Assembly (NCBI RefSeq): GCF_032118995.1
Contig: NC_092666.1
Span: 7,514,501-7,578,500 of the forward strand
Length of the DNA: 64,000 nt
Direction of reading: 5' to 3'
Source of the DNA: Asterias amurensis
Lineage: Eukaryota > Echinodermata > Asteroidea > Forcipulatida > Asteriidae
Shown: positions 53,478 to 64,000 of the stretch, piece after piece
Layout: each line of letters begins with the position of its first letter
How positions within the stretch are numbered: the stretch's first letter is position 1
Translations under genes and position numbers: made by a program
The notes under the pieces: generated by a model
Databases searched by the model: none
Told to the model about the DNA's origin: nothing
What the model saw: the letters and a program-made list of their open reading frames with translations, nothing else

Positions 53478-55082
53478 AATGTTCAAATAGAATTGAAAAT
53501 ATTGGCCAAAAGTAGGCGTCCTTTTTTGGCTTGCATCGCTTAGATCCAAGCCACAGACACAAAACAAAAACACTATACTGTAGCCAATGATTTACGCTTT
53601 CCGTTGGTGTATAGTATGTGCGAATCAAATAATGTATTGGATATTATATGGGCCTCCGTGTAGTGTCATTATTTGGAGAAAAACTTACTTTTTTAGCCTT
53701 TTTCTCCCTTAGGGTGAGGGGTAGCTTTTTCGCCGCCCTTGTTGCGCAGATTTATGCGTCAGACACGAAACAATTATAAACGTGTAGCCCTTGAATGGGG
53801 CTTTCCTCTGGTGTATATTTTGTGTGGATCAACAAATTTCTTTGGGTTCAAAATAACCTTTGTACTTTGAATTTCTCTCCAGAATGGCTAATATTGACGT
53901 CCGGAAAACACTCTTCGTGCCAACCATTCGGAGTAGGCTTGCTTAAACGTTTTTTAAAGCACCACGGAGTTGATGGAGGGTCTCCGCAAGTTGATTATCG
54001 GATGCGGTATTATTCAAGCCACACACAGGTACCCTGATTATTTCTCTAGCCTACCAAGTTCAGGAATAATGGTCAAGTTCACAGACTCTGAGCGAACTTG
54101 TATGCCAACCATTTTCGGCACCCCGTTGCCTGGCGTTTTCAAACTTGACCAAAATGGCCGAAAATGGCTCCCTCTTTTGTCGGCTTGCATCGCTTAGATC
54201 CAAGCCACAGACACAAAACAAAAACATGAAACTGTAGCCCATGATTAGCGCGACCGTTGGTGTATAGTATGTGCGAATCCAATAATGTATTGGATATGAT
54301 ATGGGCCTCCGTGTAGTGTCATTATTTGGAGAAAAACTTACTTTTTTTAGCCTTTTTCTCCCTTAGGGTGAGGGGTAGCTTTTTCGCCGCCCTTGTTGCG
54401 CAGATTTATGCGTCAGACACGAAACAATTATAAACGTGTAGCCCTTGAATAGGGCTTTCCTCTGGTGTATATTATGTGTGGATCAACAATATTTTTCGGG
54501 TTCAAAATAACCTTTGTACTTTGAATTTCTCTCCAGAACGGCTAATATTGACGTCCGGAAAACACTCTTCGTGCCAACCATTCGGAGTAGGCTTGCTCAA
54601 ACACTTTTTGAGCACCACGGAGTTGATGTAGGGTCTCATCAAGTTGATTATCGGATGTGGTATTATTCAAGCCACACACAGGTACCCTGATTATTTCTCT
54701 AGCCTACCAAGTTCAGGAATAATGGTCAAGTTCACAGACTCTGAGCGAACTTGTACGCCAACCATTTTCGGCACCCCGTTGCCTGGCGTTTTCAAACTTG
54801 ACCAAAATGGCCGAAAATGGCTCCCTCCTTTGTCGGCTTGCATCGCTTAGATACAAGCCACAGACACAAACCAAAAACATGAAACTGTAGCCCATGATTA
54901 GCGCTTTCCGTTGGTGTATAGTATGTGCGAATTCAATAATGTCTTGGATACGATATGGGCCTCCGTGTAGTGTCATTGTTTGAAGAAAAACGTACGTTTT
55001 GAGCCTTTTTCCCTTAGGGTAAGGAGTAGCTTTTTTGCTGCCCTTTTTGCGCAGGCCTTGAATAGGGATTTGGCAAGGGGGT
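53478..55082. repeat. 653-bp satellite array, about 2.5 units
   Basis: Two full units (landmarks at 53991, type B, and 54644, type A) between the same diverged edge units as in the left copy. The array differs from the left one by very nearly 4 x 653 bases. Confidence 0.95.
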
Positions 55083-55750
55083 ATTTTGGGTGCGTGGTTC
55101 TAGTCATGGTGCGAAAAAAAAGAACTTTGCAAAAATCTGACGTAAAGTAAACGTCTTTGATTAATACTCGTTTTTATGCAAATCTTTAGTCTCGAGAATT
55201 TGGGAGCAATTCTGCCTAAAGTGAGCGCACTTTTGTGCTTTTGGAGGCTTATTAGTGAGTAATTATTTTTTTAACTTTCATTTCACGTCAGATTGTCTAC
55301 TTTCCGGGGGGGAAATGCTAAAAAATCATCTTTTTTAGTAATTACAAATAGTGCCTTTAACAGCTTATGGAACTAGCCCATGGATGTATGACTTCTTACA
55401 TCATTTCATAGCTGACCAATTATAACTCAGAAAGTAAAAGCCCGTGAAGATTCCATTGATCGCTACTGCTATAAGATCGTATTGATTAAGAAGAGCGCTT
55501 TTGTGATCCAATTTCTTTGTTATTTTTGGTGTGGGGCTTGCATGCTCCTTGGCTAATTTGAATGTGAATAGCCCAGTTGTGAATAGTTCTTCTCAAGTAA
55601 GCACGTGATTGAGTGGAAATTTCTGCTACGAAACCTGCACACAGCACGGTTGAGTGACTCGTCAATATGCCGCGGTTGGAAGTGCTTGTTGGTGGATCTG
55701 TGTGCTGTGCTGTTTTGCTTTGCTTTGCTGTGCTATGTTTTGTGAGTACT
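55083..55750. other. Junction between satellites, no recognised gene
   Basis: Counterpart of 6906-7573 with few substitutions. Confidence 0.45.
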
Positions 55751-58700
55751 GTTTCAGTTGTAGTTTCAGTTGTAGTTTCAGTTGTAGTTTCAGTTGTAGT
55801 TTCAGTTGTAGTTTCAGTTGTAGTTCCAGTTGTAGTTCCAGTTGTAGTTCCAGTTGTAGTCCCAGTTGTAGTCCCAGTTGTAGTCCCAGTTGTAGTTTCA
55901 GTTGTAGTTTCAGTTGTAGTCTCAGTTGTAGTCTCAGTTGTAGTCTCAGTTGTAGTCCCAGTTGTAGTCCCAGTTGTAGTCCCAGTTGTAGTCCCAGTTG
56001 TAGTCCCAGTTGTAGTCCCAGTTGTAGTCCCAGTTGTAGTCGCAGTTGTAGTCGCAGTTGTAGTCGCAGTTGTAGTCGCAGTTGTAGTCTCAGTTGTAGT
56101 CTCAGTTGTAGTCTCAGTTGTAGTCTCAGTTGTAGTCTCAGTTGTAGTCTCAGTTGTAGCCGCAGTTGTAGTCTCAGTTGTAGTCTCAGTTGTAGTCTCA
56201 GTTGTAGCCGCAGTTGTAGCCGCAGTTGTAGCCGCAGTTGTAGTCGCAGTTGTAGTCGCAGTTGTAGTCTCAGTTGTAGTCTCAGTTGTAGTCTCAGTTG
56301 TAGTCTCAGTTGTAGTCGCAGTTGTAGTCGCAGTTGTAGTCGCAGTTGTAGTCGCAGTTGTAGTCGCAGTTGAAGTCGCAGTTGTAGTCGCAGTTGTAGT
56401 CGCAGTTGTAGTCGCAGTTGTAGTCGCAGTTGTAGTCGCAGTTGTAGTCGCAGTTGTAGTCTCAGTTGTAGTCTCAGTTGTAGTCTCAGTTGTAGTCTCA
56501 GTTGTAGTCTCAGTTGTAGTCTCAGTTGTAGTCTCAGTTGTAGTCTCAGTTGTAGTCTCAGTTGTAGTCTCAGTTGTAGTCTCAGTTGTAGTCTCAGTTG
56601 TAGTCTCAGTTGTAGTCTCAGTTGTAGTCTCAGTTGTAGTCGCAGTTGTAGTCGCAGTTGTAGTCGCAGTTGTAGTCGCAGTTGTAGTCGCAGTTGTAGT
56701 CGCAGTTGTAGTCGCAGTTGTAGTCGCAGTTGTAGTCGCAGTTGTAGTCGCAGTTGTAGTCGCAGTTGTAGTCGCAGTTGTAGTCGCAGTTGTAGTCGCA
56801 GTTGAAGTCGCAGTTGTAGTCGCAGTTGTAGTCGCAGTTGTAGTCGCAGTTGTAGTCGCAGTTGTAGTCGCAGTTGTAGTCGCAGTTGTAGTCGCAGTTG
56901 TAGTCTCAGTTGTAGTCTCAGTTGTAGTCGCAGTTGTAGCCGCAGTTGTAGCCGCAGTTGTAGCCGCAGTTGTAGCCGCAGTTGTAGCCGCAGTTGTAGC
57001 CGCAGTTGTAGCCGCAGTTGTAGTCTCAGTTGTAGTCTCAGTTGTAGTCTCAGTTGTAGTCTCAGTTGTAGTCTCAGTTGTAGTCGCAGTTGTAGTCGCA
57101 GTTGTAGTCGCAGTAGTAGTCGCAGTTGTAGTCGCAGTTGTAGTCGCAGTTGTAGTCGCAGTTGTAGTCGCAGTTGTAGTCTCAGTTGTAGTCTCAGTTG
57201 TAGTCTCAGTTGTAGTCTCAGTTGTAGTCTCAGTTGTAGTCTCAGTTGTAGTCTCAGTTGTAGTCTCAGTTGTAGTCTCAGTTGTAGTCTCAGTTGTAGT
57301 CTCAGTTGTAGTCTCAGTTGTAGTCACAGTTGTAGTCTCAGTTGTAGTCTCAGTTGTAGTCTCAGTTGTAGTCTCAGTTGTAGTCTCAGTTGTAGTCTCA
57401 GTTGTAGTCTCAGTTGTAGTCTCAGTTGTAGTCGCAGTTGTAGTCGCAGTTGTAGTCGCAGTTGTAGTCGCAGTTGTAGTCGCAGTTGTAGTCGCAGTTG
57501 TAGTCGCAGTTGTAGTCGCAGTTGTAGTCGCAGTTGTAGTCGCAGTTGTAGTCGCAGTTGTAGTCGCAGTTGTAGTCGCAGTTGTAGTCGCAGTTGTAGT
57601 CGCAGTTGTAGTCGCAGTTGTAGTCGCAGTTGTAGTCGCAGTTGTAGTCGCAGTTGTAGTCGCAGTTGTAGTCGCAGTTGTAGTCGCAGTTGTAGTCGCA
57701 GTTGTAGTCGCAGTTGTAGTCGCAGTTGTAGTCGCAGTTGTAGTCGCAGTTGTAGTCGCAGTTGTAGTCGCAGTTGTAGTCGCAGTTGTAGTCGCAGTTG
57801 TAGTCGCAGTTGTAGTCGCAGTTGTAGTCGCAGTTGTAGTCGCAGTTGTAGTCTCAGTTGTAGTCTCAGTTGTAGTCTCAGTTGTAGTCTCAGTTGTAGT
57901 CTCAGTTGTAGTCGCAGTTGTAGTCGCAGTTGTAGTCGCAGTTGTAGTCGCAGTTGTAGTCGCAGTTGTAGTCGCAGTTGTAGTCGCAGTTGTAGTCGCA
58001 GTTGTAGTCGCAGTTGTAGTCGCAGTTGTAGTCGCAGTTGTAGTCGCAGTTGTAGTCGCAGTTGTAGTCGCAGTTGTAGTCGCAGTTGTAGTCGCAGTTG
58101 TAGTCGCAGTTGTAGTCGCAGTTGTAGTCGCAGTTGTAGTCGCAGTTGTAGTCGCAGTTGTAGTCGCAGTTGTAGTCGCAGTTGTAGTCGCAGTTGTAGT
58201 CGCAGTTGTAGTCGCAGTTGTAGTCGCAGTTGTAGTCTCAGTTGTAGTCGCAGTTGTAGTCTCAGTTGTAGTCTCAGTTGTAGTCTCAGTTGTAGTCTCA
58301 GTTGTAGTCGCAGTTGTAGTCGCAGTTGTAGTCGCAGTTGTAGTCGCAGTTGTAGTCGCAGTTGTAGTCGCAGTTGTAGTCGCAGTTGTAGTCGCAGTTG
58401 TAGTCGCAGTTGTAGTCGCAGTTGTAGTCGCAGTTGTAGTCGCAGTTGTAGTCGCAGTTGTAGTCGCAGTTGTAGTCGCAGTTGTAGTCGCAGTTGTAGT
58501 CGCAGTTGTAGTCTCAGTTGTAGTCTCAGTTGTAGTCGCAGTTGTAGTCGCAGTTGTAGTCGCAGTTGTAGTCGCAGTTGTAGTCGCAGTTGTAGTCGCA
58601 GTTGTAGTCGCAGTTGTAGTCGCAGTTGTAGTCTCAGTTGTAGTCGCAGTTGTAGTCGCAGTTGTAGTCGCAGTTGTAGTCGCAGTTGTAGTCGCAGTTG

Positions 58701-59591
58701 TAGTCGCAGTTGTAGTCGCAGTTGTAGTCGCAGTTGTAGTCGCAGTTGTAGTCGCAGTTGTAGTCGCAGTTGTAGTCGCAGTTGTAGTCGCAGTTGTAGT
58801 CGCAGTTGTAGTCGCAGTTGTAGTCGCAGTTGTAGTCGCAGTTGTAGTCGCAGTTGTAGTCGCAGTTGTAGTCGCAGTTGTAGTCGCAGTTGTAGTCGCA
58901 GTTGTAGTCGCAGTTGTAGTCGCAGTTGTAGTCGCAGTTGTAGTCGCAGTTGTAGTCGCAGTTGTAGTCGCAGTTGTAGTCGCAGTTGTAGTCGCAGTTG
59001 TAGTCGCAGTTGTAGTCGCAGTTGTAGTCGCAGTTGTAGTCGCAGTTGTAGTCGCAGTTGTAGTCGCAGTTGTAGTCGCAGTTGTAGTCGCAGTTGTAGT
59101 CGCAGTTGTAGTCGCAGTTGTAGTCGCAGTTGTAGTCGCAGTTGTAGTCGCAGTTGTAGTCGCAGTTGTAGTCGCAGTTGTAGTCGCAGTTGTAGTCGCA
59201 GTTGTAGTCGCAGTTGTAGTCGCAGTTGTAGTCGCAGTTGTAGTCGCAGTTGTAGTCGCAGTTGTAGTCGCAGTTGTAGTCGCAGTTGTAGTCGCAGTTG
59301 TAGTCGCAGTTGTAGTCGCAGTTGTAGTCGCAGTTGTAGTCGCAGTTGTAGTCGCAGTTGTAGTCGCAGTTGTAGTCGCAGTTGTAGTCGCAGTTGTAGT
59401 CGCAGTTGTAGTCGCAGTTGTAGTCGCAGTTGTAGTCGCAGTTGTAGTCGCAGTTGTAGTCGCAGTTGTAGTCGCAGTTGTAGTCGCAGTTGTAGTCGCA
59501 GTTGTAGTCGCAGTTGTAGTCGCAGTTGTAGTCGCAGTTGTAGTCGCAGTTGTAGTCGCAGTTGTAGTCGCAGTTGTAGTCGCAGTTGTAG
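55751..59591. repeat. 12-bp satellite array, about 320 units
   Basis: Same unit as at 7574. The first twelve units show the same variant order as the left copy (six TT, three TC, three CC) and then the order diverges. A GCCGC variant (AGTTGTAGCCGC) is present in blocks here (for example 56936-57020) and absent from the left array. The last 950 or so bases are pure CG type. Five frames are open over most of the length; the long frames are not genes. Confidence 0.97.
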
Positions 59592-61113
59592 CCACATCGC
59601 AGTTGTAGCCACATCGCAGTTGTAGCCACATCGCAGAGGGTGCCTGACTACGAGCCACATCCCAGAGGGTGCCTGACTACAAGCCACATCCCAGAGGGTG
59701 CCTGCCTAAAGGACATCATCCCATGTGATTGAAGCACATCAAACATTGGTAGATGGCTAGAAAATGATCTTGTTAATTCAAGGGGTCTCGGTTTAAGACT
59801 TGGTCCCTCTTAGAAAACTTTTTGGTTTAGACCCTCAAATGGTGTTGGAAGTCCCATCCCCTACATGGTGTCTTTCCGTTGATGTATGCCTTTAAAAGTG
59901 CTTGCCCTAACCAAGTTTTTTTGTGTGGATCTTTTTAGTGCCTGACTACGAGCCACATCCCAGAGGGTGCCTGACTACGAGCCACATCCCAGAGGGTGCC
60001 TGAATACGAGCCACATCCCAGAGGGTGCCTGACTACGAGCCACATCCCAGAGGGTGCCTGACTACAAGCCACATCCCAGAGGGTGCCTGCCTAAAGGACA
60101 TCATCCCATGTGATTGAAGCTCATCAAACATTGGTAGATGGCTAGAAAATGATCTTGTTAATTCATTGGGTCTCGGTTTAAAACTTGGTCCATCTTACAA
60201 AGCATGGTGGTTTAGACCCCCAAATGGTGTTGGAAGTCCCATCCCCTACAAGGTTCCTTTCCTTCGATAAATGCCTTTAAAAGTGCTTGTCCTAGCCGAA
60301 TTTTTTTTTAATCTTTTTAGTGCCTGACTTCAAGCCACATCCCAGAGGGTGCCTGACTACAAGCCACATCCCAGAGGGTGCCTGACTACGAGCCACATCC
60401 CAGAGGGTGCCTGACTACAAGCCACATCCCAGAGGGTGCCTGACTACAAGCCACATCCCAGAGGGTGCCTGCCTAAAGGACATCATCCCATGTGATTGAA
60501 GCACATCAAACATTGGTAGATGGCTAGAAAATGATCTTGTTAATTCATTGGGTCTCGGTTTAAAACTTGGTCCCTCTTACAAAGCATGGTGGTTTAGACC
60601 CCCAAATGGTGTTGGAAGTCCCATCCCCTACAAGGTTCCTTTCCTTCGATAAATGCCTTTAAAAGTGCTTGCCCTAGCCAAGTTTTTTTTGTGTGAATCT
60701 TTTTAGTGCCTGACTACAAGCCACATCCCAGAGGGTGCCTGACTACGAGCCACATCCCAGAGGGTGCCTGACTACAAGCCACATCCCAGAGGGTGCCTGA
60801 CTACAAGCCACATCCCAGAGGGTGCCTGACTACGAGCCACATCCCAGAGGGTGCCTGACTACGAGCCACATCCCAGAGGGTGCCTGACTACGAGCCACAT
60901 CCCAGAGGGTGCCTGACTACGAGCCATCATCCCATGTGATTGAAGCACATCAAACATTGGTAGATGGCTAGAAAATTATCTTGTTAATTAAAGGGCTCTC
61001 GGTTTAACACTTGGTCCCTCGTAGAAAACATGTTGGTTTAGACCCCCAAATGGTGTTGGAAGTTCCATCCCCTACAAGGTTCCTTTTCTTCGATAAATGC
61101 CTTTAAAAGTGCT
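59592..61113. repeat. 29-bp minisatellite alternating with 190-240-bp spacers
   Basis: Four spacers at about 59700-59937, 60084-60320, 60468-60706 and 60926-61113, separated by short blocks of the 29-bp unit. The first spacer is more diverged than any in the left copy. Confidence 0.95.
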
Positions 61114-61333
61114 TTAAAAGTCAGTTTAAGCATTTTTTAAGCAGTAGTCCTGTGATGATCATCTGGGACCAATTTTATAGAGCTGTTTAGGCAGAAATAT
61201 TGCTAAAACAGTTCTCTATTATTTTATGCTTGGATCCTTTTTGTGCCTATAAGCATCTCTATGAAATTTGCCCCTGATGATCTATGTCTTTATATGGTTT
61301 GTACTTATGTAGTACATTGTAATTTTCTTTCAG

Positions 61334-62052
61334 ATGATTGTGACGACTGCTTTCCAGCCATCCCGTCAACCTGGACCATGAAGATGTGACAGCACAGTAC
61401 AGAGAGAGAGAGATACATCATGGCTTGAGGCAGCTACATACCAGGGTCCCAAATGGAATATGAAGGTAAGATGTCTTTTAAGTTAAGCTTGACTTTCAAG
61501 TTTAGAAGTCAATTAAAGTGCATAAAATTGACATTTCTTGGGTCTCATAATTAAAGTTAGTCCCATTTACCTTGCACGAATACTGTTAAAGGGCCAGGAG
61601 CGTCACTGAGTGAGGGATATGCATGCTTTATAAAAAGCCATTATTGTTACTATTATGCACAAATCTTCGATCTTTAAATCCAAGTCGCAATCTAACTGGT
61701 TTATTTTTCGGTTTTTGATCATATTACAGGACTAACGCAGTCGAACAACTTTGAGTTGGACACATCAAGATGCTGAGCCACCTTATGCCGTACCATTTAA
61801 AGTCAGCATAGCATACAACATCATCATCACCACCTCATCTAAGGCGTCATGACAACAGATGAACACATTGTCAACAGAATGGAACCCAAGTACACGAATG
61901 AGACGAAGAGACAGACCAAGTTGGCGTTAGATGGATGACATCAAGCAACAAGCACAAGAAAGATCAAGGTGGAATGGTGATGAAGAAGCCTTCCTTCTGC
62001 AGTATGGAGCCACATAGGCTAGATATTATGTCACTTACAATAAAAAAAAAAG
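61334..62052 (+). other. Exon-like pair and LINE-like tail (right copy)
   Basis: Counterpart of 12895-13612. Acceptor and donor sites are conserved (61334-61465; second segment from 61730). The LINE-like tail at 61880-62017 lacks the second stop found in the left copy. The A-run is interrupted by a T. Confidence 0.25.
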
Positions 62053-62129
62053 ATTTGTGAAGATTTCACGTTTCGTTGGCCTGTTTAGTTCATTCTTGGA
62101 AGTATATGTGCTTTTAGAAATATTGTCAA

Positions 62130-62351
62130 CATACTTGAAATGAGGTACTTCATTACAAGTATGTAGACAGAATACATAATAAACTTGTATCGAGGTACTA
62201 TACAAGTTCATGTATTCACATACAAAAATTGCATGTTTGTAATAAGGTACTTCATTACAATCATGTAATTATAACATGCTTGCAATAAAGTACCTTATTG
62301 CAAGTATGTAAAAGCTTCATGTGCGTAATGAAGTACCGCATTACAACCATG
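62130..62351. repeat. Cluster of five GTAC-centred palindromes (right copy)
   Basis: Same five palindromes as 13691-13912. Two substitutions lie in the arms: the A of CATACATG is T here, improving pairing of the first, and GAGG is AAGG in the third. Confidence 0.85.
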
Positions 62352-62716
62352 AAACAAGTTAAGTTAATTTGTAATGCAGTTTGCTAATTACAAAATACGA
62401 AACAACATAATTTTATTTGTAGTAAATTCATAACAAATAAAAAGAGAATTTGTTTTAATGAGTTTGTTTAAGTGTTTATTAGACATTAAGTTTTGTATTG
62501 TTACTACTTAATTTGAATAATGAATCAAATATAAAATGTAACTTTTGTAATGTGTCATTCTGTCTATCAATTATTTATTAGTCTAATTGTTTACATGGTA
62601 TTTGTTCTGGGGTAGCTTACATGGTGGCCACCATACTTTGTTGTTGGTAACTCTGAATAAAGCTTTTAATGTGAAAGGTCATGCCATTGTGTCGTGTGAA
62701 AATGGAGGTTGGTTAA
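62352..62716. other. AT-rich spacer, no recognised gene
   Basis: Counterpart of 13913-14277, essentially identical. Confidence 0.4.
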
Positions 62717-63848
62717 GAGTACTCATTAAACGAGTTTATTTAAGTACAAGGGTCATGACAATGTCATAGGGTACTCATTAACAAGGTTATTTAATTACAA
62801 AGGGAATGACAATGTCATAGAGTACTCATTAACGAGGTTATTTAATTACAAAGGTTATGACAATGTCATAGAGTACTCATTAACGAGGTTAATTAATTAC
62901 AAAGGGAATGACAATGTCACAGAGTACTCATTAACGAGGTTATTTAATTACAAAGGTCATGACAATGTCATATAGTACTCATTAAAGAGGTGATTTAATT
63001 ACAAAGGTATTGACAATGTCATAGAGAACTCATTAACGAGGTTAAATAATTACAAAGGGAACGGCAATGTCATAGAGTACTCACCAATGAGATGATTTAA
63101 TTACAAAGGTATTGACAATGTCACAAGAGTACTCATTAACGAGGTTATATTAATTACAAAGGTGATGACAATGTCATAGAGAACTCATTAACGAGGTTAA
63201 TTAATTACAAAGGGAATGGCAATGTCATAGAGTACTCACCAATGAGATGATTTAATTACAAAGGTATTGACAATGTCATAGGGTACTCATTAACGAGGTT
63301 ATTTAATTACAAAGGGAATGACAATGTCATAGAGTACTCATTAACGAGGTTAATTAATTACAAAGGGAATGACAATGTCATAGAGTACTCATTAACGAGG
63401 TTATTTAATTACAAAGGGAATGACAATGTCATAGAGTACTCATTAACGAGGTTAATTAATTACAAAGGGAATGACATTGTCATAGAGTACTCATTAACGA
63501 GGTGATTAAACTACAAAGGTGTTGACAATGTCATAGGGTACTCATTAACGAGGTTATTTAGTTACACAGCTATTGACATTGTTTAGCTGTATAGAGTACT
63601 CATTAACAAGGTTGAATAATTTCAAAGGTCATGACATTATCTGAATAGAGTACTCATTAACAAGGTTTTATAATTACAAAGGTCATGACATTGTCTTAGC
63701 TGTATAGAGTACTCATTGACAAGGTTTTATAATTACAAAGGTCATGACATTGTCTTAGCTGTATAGAGTACTCATTAACAAGAATTAATAATTACAAAGG
63801 TCATGGCATTGTCTTAGCTGAATAGAGTACTCATTAACAAGATTTTAT
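62717..63848. repeat. 51-bp tandem array, about 22 units
   Basis: Same units as 14278-15716, including the longer 60-bp forms at the right end. Missing units come from the middle of the array, since both edges match. Confidence 0.93.
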
Positions 63849-64000
63849 ATTATAATAATAATATAAAATAATAGTGATAAATAATTTTCAGAGAGGGGTA
63901 ACATTACAAATAAGCAATTGTTGTAGTGGTTACACACTCAAATTTATTACGATCCCTTTTGTGGGGTGGGAGATGACAACCTTCACGTGGTCCACCCTGT

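Larger units (their letters stand above)
50359..64000. repeat. Right copy of the large direct segmental duplication
   Basis: Matches 1-15868 in order and orientation to the window edge. Relative to the left copy it has 481 extra bases at 51847-52327, lacks about 40 and 15 bases near 53188 and 53285, has about four fewer 653-bp units, about 99 more 12-bp units, one fewer 29-bp/spacer block and about six fewer 51-bp units. Elsewhere differences are sparse. Confidence 0.97.

Noticed and set aside
59592-61113. Telomere-like interpretation of the satellite module
   Set aside because: No TTAGGG or related telomeric hexamer is present; the 12-bp unit is unlike known telomere repeats and lies internally.

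Overview
Kind of genome. No bacterial, organellar or viral gene set is present. The window is metazoan nuclear DNA, AT-rich and intron- and repeat-dominated: tRNA-derived SINEs, truncated non-LTR retrotransposons, many palindromic MITE-like elements with TTAA ends, and several satellites. The repeat styles (TTAA-ended fold-back elements, CR1/L2-type LINEs, a long tRNA-derived SINE) fit an echinoderm, and from memory of such repeats a sea star is most likely. That assignment is inference from repeat types, not from a marker gene.

Layout. The outstanding structure is a direct segmental duplication. Bases 1-15868 recur at 50359-64000, nearly identical outside tandem arrays, and both copies run off the window, so its ends are unseen. 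Each copy is a nest of unrelated tandem arrays in the same order: a 653-bp satellite, a 12-bp satellite, a 29-bp minisatellite alternating with spacers of about 190-240 bp, a cluster of 34-bp GTAC-centred palindromes, and a 51-bp array. Single-copy stretches differ little, but the arrays differ strongly in copy number (653-bp: about 6.5 versus 2.5 units; 12-bp: about 221 versus 320). It is either a recent tandem duplication with a period near 50 kb or two haplotypes joined in the assembly.

Between the copies (about 15.9-50.3 kb) lies intron-like DNA with candidate exons of one or two unidentified plus-strand host genes (21.0-41.5 kb). The best-supported part is a chain at 25927-25977, 26903-26960 and 30783-30863, whose splice phases agree and whose product is Lys/Arg/Glu-rich and helical. 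These introns carry a 5'-truncated CR1/Jockey-group LINE (22.66-25.28 kb) inserted in a G-rich array, a larger block of that array (37.35-40.47 kb), other LINE pieces, SINEs, and about fifteen copies of one TTAA-ended palindromic element.

No rRNA, functional tRNA, CRISPR array, operon or bacterial regulatory signal was seen. Very long open frames occur over the 12-bp arrays, but they are a by-product of a repeat length divisible by three. No complete intact host protein can be read, and no convincing LTR, retroviral or Polinton element was seen. Nothing here is demonstrably a new protein system; the unusual biology is in repeat architecture.
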